Below, piece after piece: positions 8,422 to 16,137 of a DNA stretch of 17,504 nt. The notes below the pieces were generated by a model. That model saw only the letters and a list, made by a program, of their open reading frames with translations. It was not told where the DNA came from and ran no database searches. Every line of letters begins with the position of its first letter. The first letter of the stretch is position 1. Source of the DNA: Entophlyctis helioformis. Lineage: Eukaryota > Chytridiomycota > Chytridiomycetes > Chytridiales > Chytriomycetaceae. The translations under genes were made by a program, and so were the position numbers. The stretch lies in the NCBI GenBank assembly GCA_025526915.1, contig JAHLKH010000357.1, forward strand, positions 1-17,504. The letters run 5' to 3'.

Positions 8422-11417
8422 ATTGATAATCGACTGCAGCATCTGCTTTGCTTGGTCATAACACTCGCCAAATTCTGACACTCAGAAATCAGCATGCCTG
8501 ACATCTGTTGGGTTTGTGAAAGGGAAGAGAGTCGGTAGCAGATAAGACTGCACAGATGGTTGAGTTCATTGGATACCAAGGGGGATGGAGGAGGCACAGA
8601 CCTGCACAGATGGTTGAGGAGAGCTGGGGAAACTCTGTGCAGGAAAGGCAGATTGGTGTCAATGGGCAATCACGTGACCCAGACTCGATCCTTACAGTTT
8701 GTCAGGGCATTGAGCGTCTTTATGGCCATTTCGCGAATATCGGCAACAGCTTCTGGGGTCGCAATCCGTGTGCTCCTTCTGAGCGGCTGCTTTGTCTTTT
8801 TACCCTTGACTGTCACACAAATGCCGTGATCAGTGGTGAATACACAATGTCGCACTGTGTCAACCCGTGCAGAGCAAACCTGGCTTCTTTAGACGCCTGA
8901 AAGATGCACATTTCAAGCCTGGATACTTCTTGAGCCGCTCATTCAGTCTTGCTATCACCTTCTGCTCACCCAGTAATGGATCAAGCCGACAGCATTGAAG
9001 ATCAGCAACAGCATGCAGTGGACAGCCAAGACACACATCCAAGCCTCACAAAACCCACCAATGCATGATAAAGAATCTTGCCGGCCGCACTGAGCCTTGC
9101 ATATGCTTCTTTAGCGATACGCCAGTCATGCACAGCCTGCAGCAGCTGCTTGCTTGCATTCTCGCAGATATCAGCAAGGATGTCGCGGCCGTTGAGAATG
9201 TCGTCGGCGAGGAGGTCTGCCGTGCATCGGAGAACGCAGCTAAACACGACACGGCAGCCGTTGAGCATGACAAAAACGTCGTCCAGTCGCCTTGTGTTGA
9301 CAATGTGCTTGGCGAGCACCATGACTTCATCCCATGTAAGGTGCCAAACCGCACCACTGGCATTGCCCTTCCGCTGCTGTGTCGTGTGGCTCAAGCAGCA
9401 GCCACTGCGGGCCGTGCATGCAGAGGCAGATCTGCCAGTGGCATCCATCAGAATCAGTGCCATGAGAATCCTCCAGAGATCACAAGCACGCCTACTTTTT
9501 TCGAGCTGAGGCGGTCCTGTTGGCAGTCCTGCTGTTGCCATTGGATGATGCATGCATTCATGTCAATGCCATGCTGTCCAAGTGCATCCAAAGCAAGACT
9601 TACAGCGGTATCATTTGAGCAAAAACATCCCCATAACAACCATGGCTTTGGTCTGTGAACTCTCCAATATCCGCTCCAGTTTCGTCACGGTCGAGAAACA
9701 CCGCGAAGGCATTGCTGAACGATTGAGCAAGAGGCTTGCCGCCGATCTTGTACATCTGCAACATAAATGAGGCCTTGAAGACGTCCACAAACATCCTGGC
9801 AATGTCTGGGTCTTGCAGGCGTTGACAGAACTCTGCGACAGTGATCCCTGCCCATGTTGCCTCAAAACGAATGCATGCCATAATGCACTTTGCAGCCGTG
9901 ACGATCCCTTGCAAGTCATCATTGCAGCATCACGAGTAAGTCAAGGTCGCAGTGCATGGCATCCAAAATTGCAAAGCAGGCAAGCCAGCATACCAATCTC
10001 ATCACAATGAAAATAGTCATTTCTCGCTGCGGCTGCCGCCAACCAGCAGATGTCAAGAATCTCTGGCAAGCCAAAGGTGGCTGCAATAGATGCTACACCT
10101 GGGTGGTTGTACAATCTCATCTGTGCAATCTGTCTGCCGCGCATTTGCAGCAGCAGGACAGGTGTAACGGATGCTCGGTCGCGGTCACGTGATCCACGTG
10201 ATCCACGTGACCCACGTGACCGGACAGACATTGTCGGGCCGCACCGGCCGCTCTGGTTTCCCCCGTTCTTGCAGTCGTCTGCCCGCCGTTCCCCTGCGTG
10301 CATACTCACTGCCCCGAGACCAGGTCTGTGCTGCCTCCCAATGAAGTAGTCGTCTGCCCGCCGTTCCCCTGCGTGCATACTCACTGCCCCGAGACCAGTT
10401 GGCAAGTCCGCCTGGAGGCCCAGTGCTACAACAGGGCAATACCCCTCGCAATGAAAGATAAGGTCGGTATCACCACTGATGACGACGACCGGCACATTGC
10501 TGTCAAGAAAGGCGCGTGAGCCATGGATTGGAGAGGCATGCAGAAGACCAACTGTAACGGATGCTCAGCCGTGGTCATGTGATCCACGTGACCCACGTGA
10601 CTGCACAGACATTGCCCGGCCGCGTCCCCCGCTCTGGTTGCCCCCGTTCTTGCAGTTGTCTGCCCGCCCTTCCTCGCGTGCATACTCACTGCCCCTGCAA
10701 CCAGCCGGCAAGTCCGCCTGGAGGCCCAGTGCTACACCAACCAACCTTGCTTCGCGCACACGGCATGCAATGCAAACATCTGCCTCATTTTTACAAAGGC
10801 ACACAGACGACCCTTCCCCAAAGTATCCAAGAAGACCCCCAATGGCCCCACAGATTGCCGCCTTACGCTCGCATGTCAATGGAAATGCCCACTGGAGTGA
10901 CTGGATCTCATCCCTGGAAAGGCACTCAGTCAGCATGGCATGCAAATCAACAACAGCAAGTGGCATACTTTGTGAGCCTGTTGCCTTTCTGGTCTGCTTT
11001 TCGCTTGGCCACCATTGTCTGGATCGACAATGCTGCTTCCAAATTTACCTGTGCCCGCTCAGTGCGGACAGCCTTGACATTGGTGTTGAGAAGCGAGCCA
11101 TCGACATGGAGCCGGACTGCGTGGAGCTTTCCAATTGATGCTGCGAGGCTGGCAATGAGTGGCTCGAGTGTCGGCGTCCAGTTTTCCTCTGGCTGTGCCA
11201 GCAGTATTGGTGCTGCTTTGTAGATATCGCCAGTAAAAAGACTGAGAACGTCCACATGCACAACGCACTGGATGGGCGGACGCTCTGTGTTGTGCTGCTG
11301 CAGTGTTTGATGGGGCTGTACCACGACCTGAATTGCACCCGAGAGAGGGTTTGTGGGATCAAAGGTTTTGCTACCACCTGCTTTGTCGATGGGTACAGTT
11401 GCGCCGACGACTCCCAT
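8422..11417 (-). CDS. XPG/FEN1/asteroid-like 5' nuclease module (intact reading frame before the first TGA)
   Basis: This is the N-terminal 726 codons of the large gene, uninterrupted by stops. The acidic residues expected of a PIN/XPG-fold metal-dependent nuclease all appear in order: D56 (VDVLSLF), D106 (HVDGS), E193 and D195 (NEADVCIA), D236 and D238 (ISGDTDLIF), and D387 (RNDY). RNDY is followed by a helix-hairpin-helix-like DEIGIVTAAK spanning an intron. Members of this superfamily cut flap or branched DNA, or RNA in the asteroid group; the substrate here is unknown. Residues ~250-340 are encoded by an in-frame inserted element, between the SGDTDL motif and RNDY, which may disrupt folding unless spliced. 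Residues ~400-726 have no recognised domain; KVIARLNERLKKYPG and KGKKTKQPLRRS are basic helical pieces. The family call is firm; activity is not established. Confidence 0.65.
8548..8618. repeat. Two direct 17-bp repeats inside an intron of the XPG-Fanzor gene
   Basis: CTGCACAGATGGTTGAG occurs at 8548-8564 and again at 8602-8618, 54 bp apart, inside the largest intron of the gene (8481-8695, 215 nt). On the coding strand each copy ends in CTGTGCAG, a good acceptor-like sequence, so the intron may have grown by a local duplication that copied a splice acceptor. Confidence 0.6.
10163..10430. mobile_element. Introner-like/MITE-like element, copy B (268 bp), inserted in an exon
   Basis: Bounded by TGTAAC at one end and GCTACA at the other (terminal inverted TGTA...TACA) and flanked by the perfect 5-bp direct repeat ACAGG (10158-10162 and 10431-10435), the expected target-site duplication. 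It is nearly identical to copy A at 10553-10736 but 84 bp longer. One cause is a 75-bp internal duplication: a 50-bp unit at 10274-10323 is repeated at 10349-10398. The other is one extra 9-bp CACGTG unit. Element plus duplication is 273 bp, a multiple of three, and the minus-strand frame stays open through it, so it could be translated as 91 extra residues. Excising it with one duplication restores a continuous XPG motif order. No AG sits at its 3' junction, unlike copy A. Confidence 0.8.
10186..10221. repeat. Four 9-bp CACGTG (E-box) units inside element copy B
   Basis: Four tandem 9-bp units CACGTGATC/CACGTGACC, each with the palindromic E-box CACGTG. Copy A has three related units at 10576-10602, the first degenerate (CATGTG). 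The unit number differs between copies by exactly one. On the minus strand the copy B array would read as Gly-Ser-Arg repeats. Confidence 0.85.
10553..10736. mobile_element. Introner-like/MITE-like element, copy A (184 bp), coincident with an intron
   Basis: Starts TGTAAC, ends GCTACA, and is flanked by the perfect 5-bp duplication CCAAC (10548-10552 and 10737-10741). On the coding (minus) strand the intron is 10737-10552, that is, the element plus one base of each duplication. The donor GT is made from the last G of one duplication plus the element's first T. The acceptor AG is made from the element's last A plus the first G of the other duplication. Splicing therefore leaves the exon sequence as it was before insertion, apart from the duplicated bases needed to keep phase. 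This is how introner elements are known to create introns. It carries no open reading frame of its own and would be non-autonomous. Confidence 0.8.
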
Positions 11418-11569
11418 GCGTGTTGGGCGTGCTTGTTGGTTTGTTGTTGCGTGTTGTTGTGTGTCGTGGCAAGTCGCGATCTGGTGTTTGTTTGCATTGA
11501 CATGCTCTGATTGTTTGGCGGCAATGCATGGAGCACTGGTCTGTGTGTGTGTGGAATGGCATGCTCCTC

Positions 11570-11595
11570 AGAGAGAGAGAGAGAGAGAGAGAGAG
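11570..11595. repeat. (AG)n microsatellite
   Basis: Thirteen uninterrupted AG dinucleotides lie about 150 bp upstream of the XPG-Fanzor start, in the spacer between divergent genes. Purine tracts of this kind are often nucleosome-poor promoter DNA, but no role is shown here. Confidence 0.95.
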
Positions 11596-11746
11596 CGTTG
11601 CACATGACTATGCATTCGCCCCTCTTTATTCATGGAGGACACACACGCACGGCCCAGCGAGACAGCAGGCGCTGCTGCCTGCACCACTGCCGGTGCTGTG
11701 CTCGCATCGCGCAGTGTCAGCACTGCGCAAGGGCTCTCTAGATCGA

Positions 11747-11862
11747 CCAATCACAGCGATTCCACCAGGATCAACCAATCACAGCGATTCCACCAGGATT
11801 GACCAATCACAGCGATTCCACCAGGAGTTGACCAATCACAGCAATTACCAGAATTGACCAAT
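11747..11862 (+). promoter_or_regulatory. Five-fold CCAAT-box array upstream of UTP18
   Basis: CCAAT occurs at 11747, 11775, 11803, 11832 and 11858, with spacings of 28, 28, 29 and 26 bp. The boxes lie inside a decaying tandem repeat whose core is CCAATCACAGCGATTCCACC. The array ends about 115 bp before the UTP18 start. CCAAT boxes are bound by the HAP/NF-Y complex in fungi. Whether the array serves UTP18, the divergent XPG-Fanzor gene, or both cannot be told from sequence. Confidence 0.65.
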
Positions 11863-11976
11863 CAGGAATATTCCACCAGGGGTAATGGTATGAGAACCGG
11901 GCCGATGTTATTCGTTAAAATCACTTCTACCAAACTTTTTTTGACACCTTCGCATCTGTCACGACAACGGACGACA

Positions 11977-14106
11977 ATGAGTCCAACAGCAGGCGGTTCG
12001 ACGGTCAAACAGCAGCCCAAGCAGCAGCCCAAGCCCAGGCAGAAGAAGGGCGATGCGCAGGAAAAGCATTCATCGCAGAGCCGCATTCAGCCTGCCAAAG
12101 CCAAAGCCCAGCAGCCGCAGCCGCAGCAGCCGCAGCAACAGTCGACGAAGCTGTCCAAGAAGAGCGAATCCAAGAAGCGCAAGCGTGGAGAAGAGGCTGT
12201 CATTACATCACTCCGGCAGCTGCCACAGGCCGACGGCGACGATGGAGCGAGTGTGCCAGCCATGGACGACGAAGAGCGCGAGCTGGCCGACCTTGTCTTT
12301 GGAGGCGAGGTGGAGGGTGCCGTCTCCAAGGTGCTCGACGGGTTCGACCTGGCCACGTTCGAGCGTCGCCTGCCAGAAAAACATGCCAAAGACGACGACG
12401 ACGACGACGGCAACGACGATGCGCTTGGCTTCTCGATCGACACGGCCGGCATCGCTCAAGACGAGACCGACCTTGCCATTCCAACAGAGACGGATGCGCT
12501 TGCTAGCGCCAGAGTGATCAGCGGTCGGGCCGTGAGCAGCGCCTTGCAAGACGCACCGGCGGCCTGGACCGACGACGGCGATGAGCAGGTCAAGGTCAAC
12601 ATCCGCGACAAGAAGCGTCTCCGCAAGCTGCGCAAGGACTTTGACGAAAAGGCCATTTCCGGCACAGACTATGAGCTGCGTCTGCGTGCGCAGTACGAGC
12701 GCATGTTCCCGACACCAAAGTGGGCCGAGATCCCAGAGGAGAAGCAAACGGCATCCAAAAGACGGGCTGTGGGTGCAGACAGCGATGACGGCGGCAACGA
12801 GGACGATGACCAAGACGACGAGGACAACGAGGCTGTGAACGACCAGCGCGTCATTACAAGCGCAACCGATCCCAATGCAGGAGATCTGGGCCACAGCGAG
12901 CTGCTGCGTCTTTTGCGCACGACACAGCCAATCGTGGACAGCCATCGCCGCCGCGTGTTGTCTGCAGATAAGCTGGACATTGTGCGCGTCAAAGACGCCA
13001 ACCAGCTCGCATATGCACAGGTATGCTTTTGGGAGCGCTTGGCGATGATTGTTTTTCTGCCGATGCGCCTACCAATGCGCATACCAATGGGCATACCACT
13101 GACGCCCCCGTGCCCAGGCTGTCATCCAATCTGCCCAATTCCATCCCCGGGCACCGGTTCTGCTCACTTGCGGATTTGACAAGACCCTGCGTCTGTTCCA
13201 GATTGACGGAAAGATCAACCCCAAGATCACGAGCATCTATATCAAGGACATGCCTATTTTCCGCGCTCACTTTACACCCGACGGCCGTCAAATTATCATG
13301 ACGGGCCGTCGCAAGTGGTTCTATGTGCACGATCTCGAGACTGGCCAGACCAACAAGATCTGGGGCATTCGCGGTAAGTTGCCGCGCGACGCGTTGCTCC
13401 CCTGCTTGAATGGCTTCTTTGTCTGACGGCTGCCAATCCAACCCAATCAGGCCGCGACGAAAAAAGCTACGAGCTTTCGATCGTGTCTCCGTGCAACCGC
13501 TTTATTGCATTCATGTGCCGCAATGGATACATTTCGCTCGTGTCGCTCCAGACAAAGCAGTGGGTCGCCGACTTGAAGATGAACGGCCTGGTCACGGCCG
13601 TTGCGTTTTCCAAGTCGGGAAAGCACCTCTACTCGTTTGGATCCGATGGCGAGGTGTACCAGTGGGACACGGCCACGCGCCAGTGCCTGCACCGCTTCCA
13701 CGACGAGGGCTGCGTCAAGGCAACCGCGCTTGCTGTCTCGGATGACGAGCAGTACATTGCAACCGGCACCGCTGCCGGTGTCGTCAATGTGTACCTGACC
13801 AAGACGGCTCTCAAGAGCAGCAACCCCAAGCCCGCCAAGACGTTCATGAATCTCACCACGCCCATCTCCGAGCTTCTCTTCCACCCTGACTCGCAGCTCC
13901 TGGTCATGGCCAGCAAGAACGTCAAGGACGCTCTGCGTATTGTCCATCTGCCGTCCCTGCGTGTGGTGCAAAACTGGCCGACTGGCGCGACCCCGCTCGG
14001 CTATGTGTCAACGGTCGCCTTTTCGTCGGGCGGTGGTGGCTATCTTGCCATTGGCAATGCAAAAGGAAAGGTGCTCCTCTACAAGCTGACGGCATACAAC
14101 GCGTGA
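11977..14106 (+). CDS. UTP18: UTP18, WD40 subunit of the U3 snoRNP / SSU processome
   Basis: Three exons (11977-13020, 13118-13373, 13451-14106) joined by GT-AG introns of 97 and 77 nt give 651 residues, a little longer than the yeast and human proteins. The start ATG at 11977 has A at -3; the open frame continues upstream but enters the CCAAT array. Residues 1-~330 are low-complexity and charged: Gln/Pro/Lys-rich, a nuclear-localisation-like KKSESKKRKRGEE, and a poly-Asp run. From the end of exon 1 the WD40 propeller begins (AVIQSAQFHPRAPVLLTCG, DKTLRLFQIDGKINPKI), then IFRAHFTPDGRQIIMTGRR, YELSIVSPCNRFIAFMCRN and VYQWDTATRQCLHRF. UTP18 works in the nucleolus in early cleavage of the 18S rRNA precursor. 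No indels or stops interrupt it. It is divergent from the XPG-Fanzor gene and convergent with G-beta. Confidence 0.9.
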
Positions 14107-14819
14107 GAGGACGCGGTCGTGCACGGCCCATGAATGCCGCTGGATGAATATGCTGGACTGGCCGACGCCGCCGTCTCTTTCTGCTTTGCCATGCCCGGTC
14201 TGTTTTAGTTTCCTATTTCTCCCCCAAATACAGCAGCCTGATACATGTTCTCGAGTGGAATGGACAGAGCGTATCGAAAAAGGAGCCTTGGCATTCAAGA
14301 AAGAAACAGGAGATGTTTAGGTGGTGGAAATGATTGTAGTGGTGGTTGTCGTGGTGGCAGGGAGGGGACGAAGCGATGAGCGTGGGCGGCCGCAAGGGGT
14401 TGTCGTGAGAAGAGCCACGACCGATCCAGACGAGCAGCAGCACAAGTACGACCACCACGACCACCACGACCACCACCAAAAAGGACATAAGATAAGAACG
14501 TGAGGGATGGGAGGGATGGGGATATGGTGGTAATCGACGCACAAAAAGGCGGCGGTCGGGACGTGGCGGTGCAGGAGGGTGGAAGCAAGGAAGAGGAAAA
14601 GGCGGGAAACAAGAGCGATGTGGCGGGAAGACGGACTTGTGGAAAACGATGATGTATAAGAGCAAGGGCGGAGACACTGGCCAGCAGACGAGGGGGTGGG
14701 AATTTGCAGAGGGCCGAACAAGAGTGGGAGCGAATGGATGGACGGGCGAGGGCTGCCCTCTGCCGCATCCCTCTCGGTCGACGATCCGCACGACTTTTTC
14801 TTGCCACTCGCCGACTCCT
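14107..14819. other. Convergent intergenic spacer (3' UTRs of UTP18 and G-beta) with an inverted repeat
   Basis: No gene is supported here. The notable structure is a GTGGTGG-rich arm at 14339-14357 and its near-perfect inverted counterpart, a CCACCACGA repeat, at 14452-14477. They could pair around a loop of about 95 nt in a transcript from either side. No AATAAA signal is seen next to either stop codon. Confidence 0.6.
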
Positions 14820-16137
14820 TTACGCCCAGACCTTGAGCAAACTGTCCCAGCTTCCTGTGCAGAGTGCCATAACCGTCGGAAGACACGCCGAGACACGACA
14901 CGCGGTTCTCGTGCGCGGCCAACACGCCGACTCGCTCGCCCTTGAGGGTGTCCCACACGTTGCAGTTGAAGTCATCATAGCCTGCAAACAGAAGACGACC
15001 CGAGATGGAGAAGGCGACGGATGTGATGCCGCAGAGAATGTTGTCGTGTGTGTACTGGTTCAATTCGCGGTCGGCACGGAGATCGAACAGGCGGCAAGAC
15101 GCATCGTCCGAGCCTGTGCCAAACGCCTCGCCGTTGGGGAAGAATCTGGATTGCGCAAACAAGAGTGCCACGGTTGGTGTGCAAGGGTCAGCCATCTGCC
15201 AAGGCAATGCCAGATCACAAGGAGCGGGCAACGCACTGGACAGCATTGATATCCGACTCGTGCCCAGTAAAGGTTTGCACACATCGGCCTGTCCGGATGT
15301 CCCAGATCTTTGCGTGGCATCGCAGGCGCCCGACACAAAACGTTCTTGTCGGGAGACAGCGACAGCGACATGACGTCACCAGTGTGGTCGTTGAACTCGA
15401 GCGTCTTCATGCCAGCATCAATGTCCCAGAGCATGCACGACATGTCGCCGGAACTGGTGAGAATCTGGCGATCGCTGATGAAACGGCAGCACGACAGGTA
15501 GCCGGTGTGAGCAGAGAGTTCGCGGGCGACCTTGACGCTGCCCTCCTTTGTTTTCAGTTGTAGATGGAGCAGATGTTGTCGAGACCACCGCAGGCGACGT
15601 AGTTGCCAGATGGCGCGTAGGCGCCACGTCATGACCCAAGATGACCGCAGCGGAATGGCGTGGACTTTGTTGGTTGTGAAGGCGTCCCAAACAATCAGCT
15701 TGCCGTCCTGGGAAGCCGATACCAAATGTCTCTTGTCCGATGCCCAGTGCATGGCGTAGATCTTGGCAAGATGGCCCTTGAGGGTTCTGCGAACCTTCAT
15801 CATGATGCGAGGGAGTGCTCAATGTCTGCGGCCACAGCCTTGACTGATTGCGCGGTTGAGGTTGCGATGGGCAAAGATGGGCCAGAAGGGTATGCGAGAT
15901 CCGAGTCAGTACAGAACGACTGCCCAAAAGATCGGCAGAAGGGGAGACGATGCCCAACAGGAGTAGCATATCAAAACAAAGGCAGGCCAGTGGGAGAAAG
16001 CAAGGCGTCGGGAGAGCAGCGGCAGAAAGCGACGTACGTGTTGTGTCTGCAAGAGCATCCCGCTTCTGCTTGATCTTTTCCTTGAGGGCCTCTGCTTCTC
16101 TACGGACGCTGGCGATCTTTTCCGAAATGTCGGCCAT
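14820..16137 (-). CDS. Heterotrimeric G-protein beta subunit, interrupted by apparent single-base indels
   Basis: Three exons: 16137-16038, 15843-15237 and 15145-14820, with introns of 194 and 91 nt and stop TAA. The N-terminal coiled coil that pairs with G-gamma ([20 protein letters not shown]) is followed by a seven-blade WD40 propeller. Highly conserved blocks include [78 protein letters not shown] and, at the end, [13 protein letters not shown]-beta works with G-gamma and G-alpha at the plasma membrane below seven-helix receptors. To read through, six one-base corrections are needed, near 15817, 15624, 15557, 15340, 15313 and 14871 (four missing, two extra). Encoded residues around them are otherwise strongly conserved. 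They may be assembly errors or recent inactivation. The family is certain; whether the gene is functional is not. Confidence 0.88.

Larger units (their letters stand above)
4136..11417 (-). pseudogene. Large XPG-like nuclease / Fanzor fusion gene, 19 exons, four in-frame TGA codons
   Basis: Minus-strand exons: 11417-10969, 10913-10738, 10551-9994, 9907-9604, 9494-9059, 8961-8880, 8809-8696, 8480-8413, 8339-8223, 8142-7985, 7920-7761, 7691-6293, 6225-5851, 5787-5707, 5642-5593, 5515-5283, 5211-5061, 4958-4698, 4630-4136. All 18 introns are GT-AG, 55-215 nt, and every junction keeps phase. The total is 5,667 nt, or 1,888 codons before the final TGA, which argues for one gene rather than two neighbours. 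Codons 1-~400 are an XPG/FEN1/asteroid-type nuclease; ~780-830 is a charged, helix-forming stretch; ~875-1465 is a long unrecognised region with an Ala-rich linker; ~1435-1888 is Fanzor RuvC plus zinc finger. Codons 727, 744, 786 and 1753 are TGA, each where CGA (Arg) would fit. Exon 9494 uses a weak acceptor (9491 is an alternative). ATG 11417 (MGVVGA) is chosen because this family begins MG-x-x-G; its context is weak. Two separate genes remain possible. Confidence 0.65.

Noticed and set aside
4136..11417. A transposase or recombinase accompanying the Fanzor
   Set aside because: No DDE, serine or tyrosine recombinase motif was seen in any exon; the long middle region (codons ~400-1430) is unrecognised and should not be named.
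3948..11850. CAATTACCA at about 3948 and about 11841 as a 9-bp target duplication bounding one 7.9-kb element
   Set aside because: The right-hand copy is simply a degenerate unit of the CCAAT tandem array, and no terminal repeats support the boundary.
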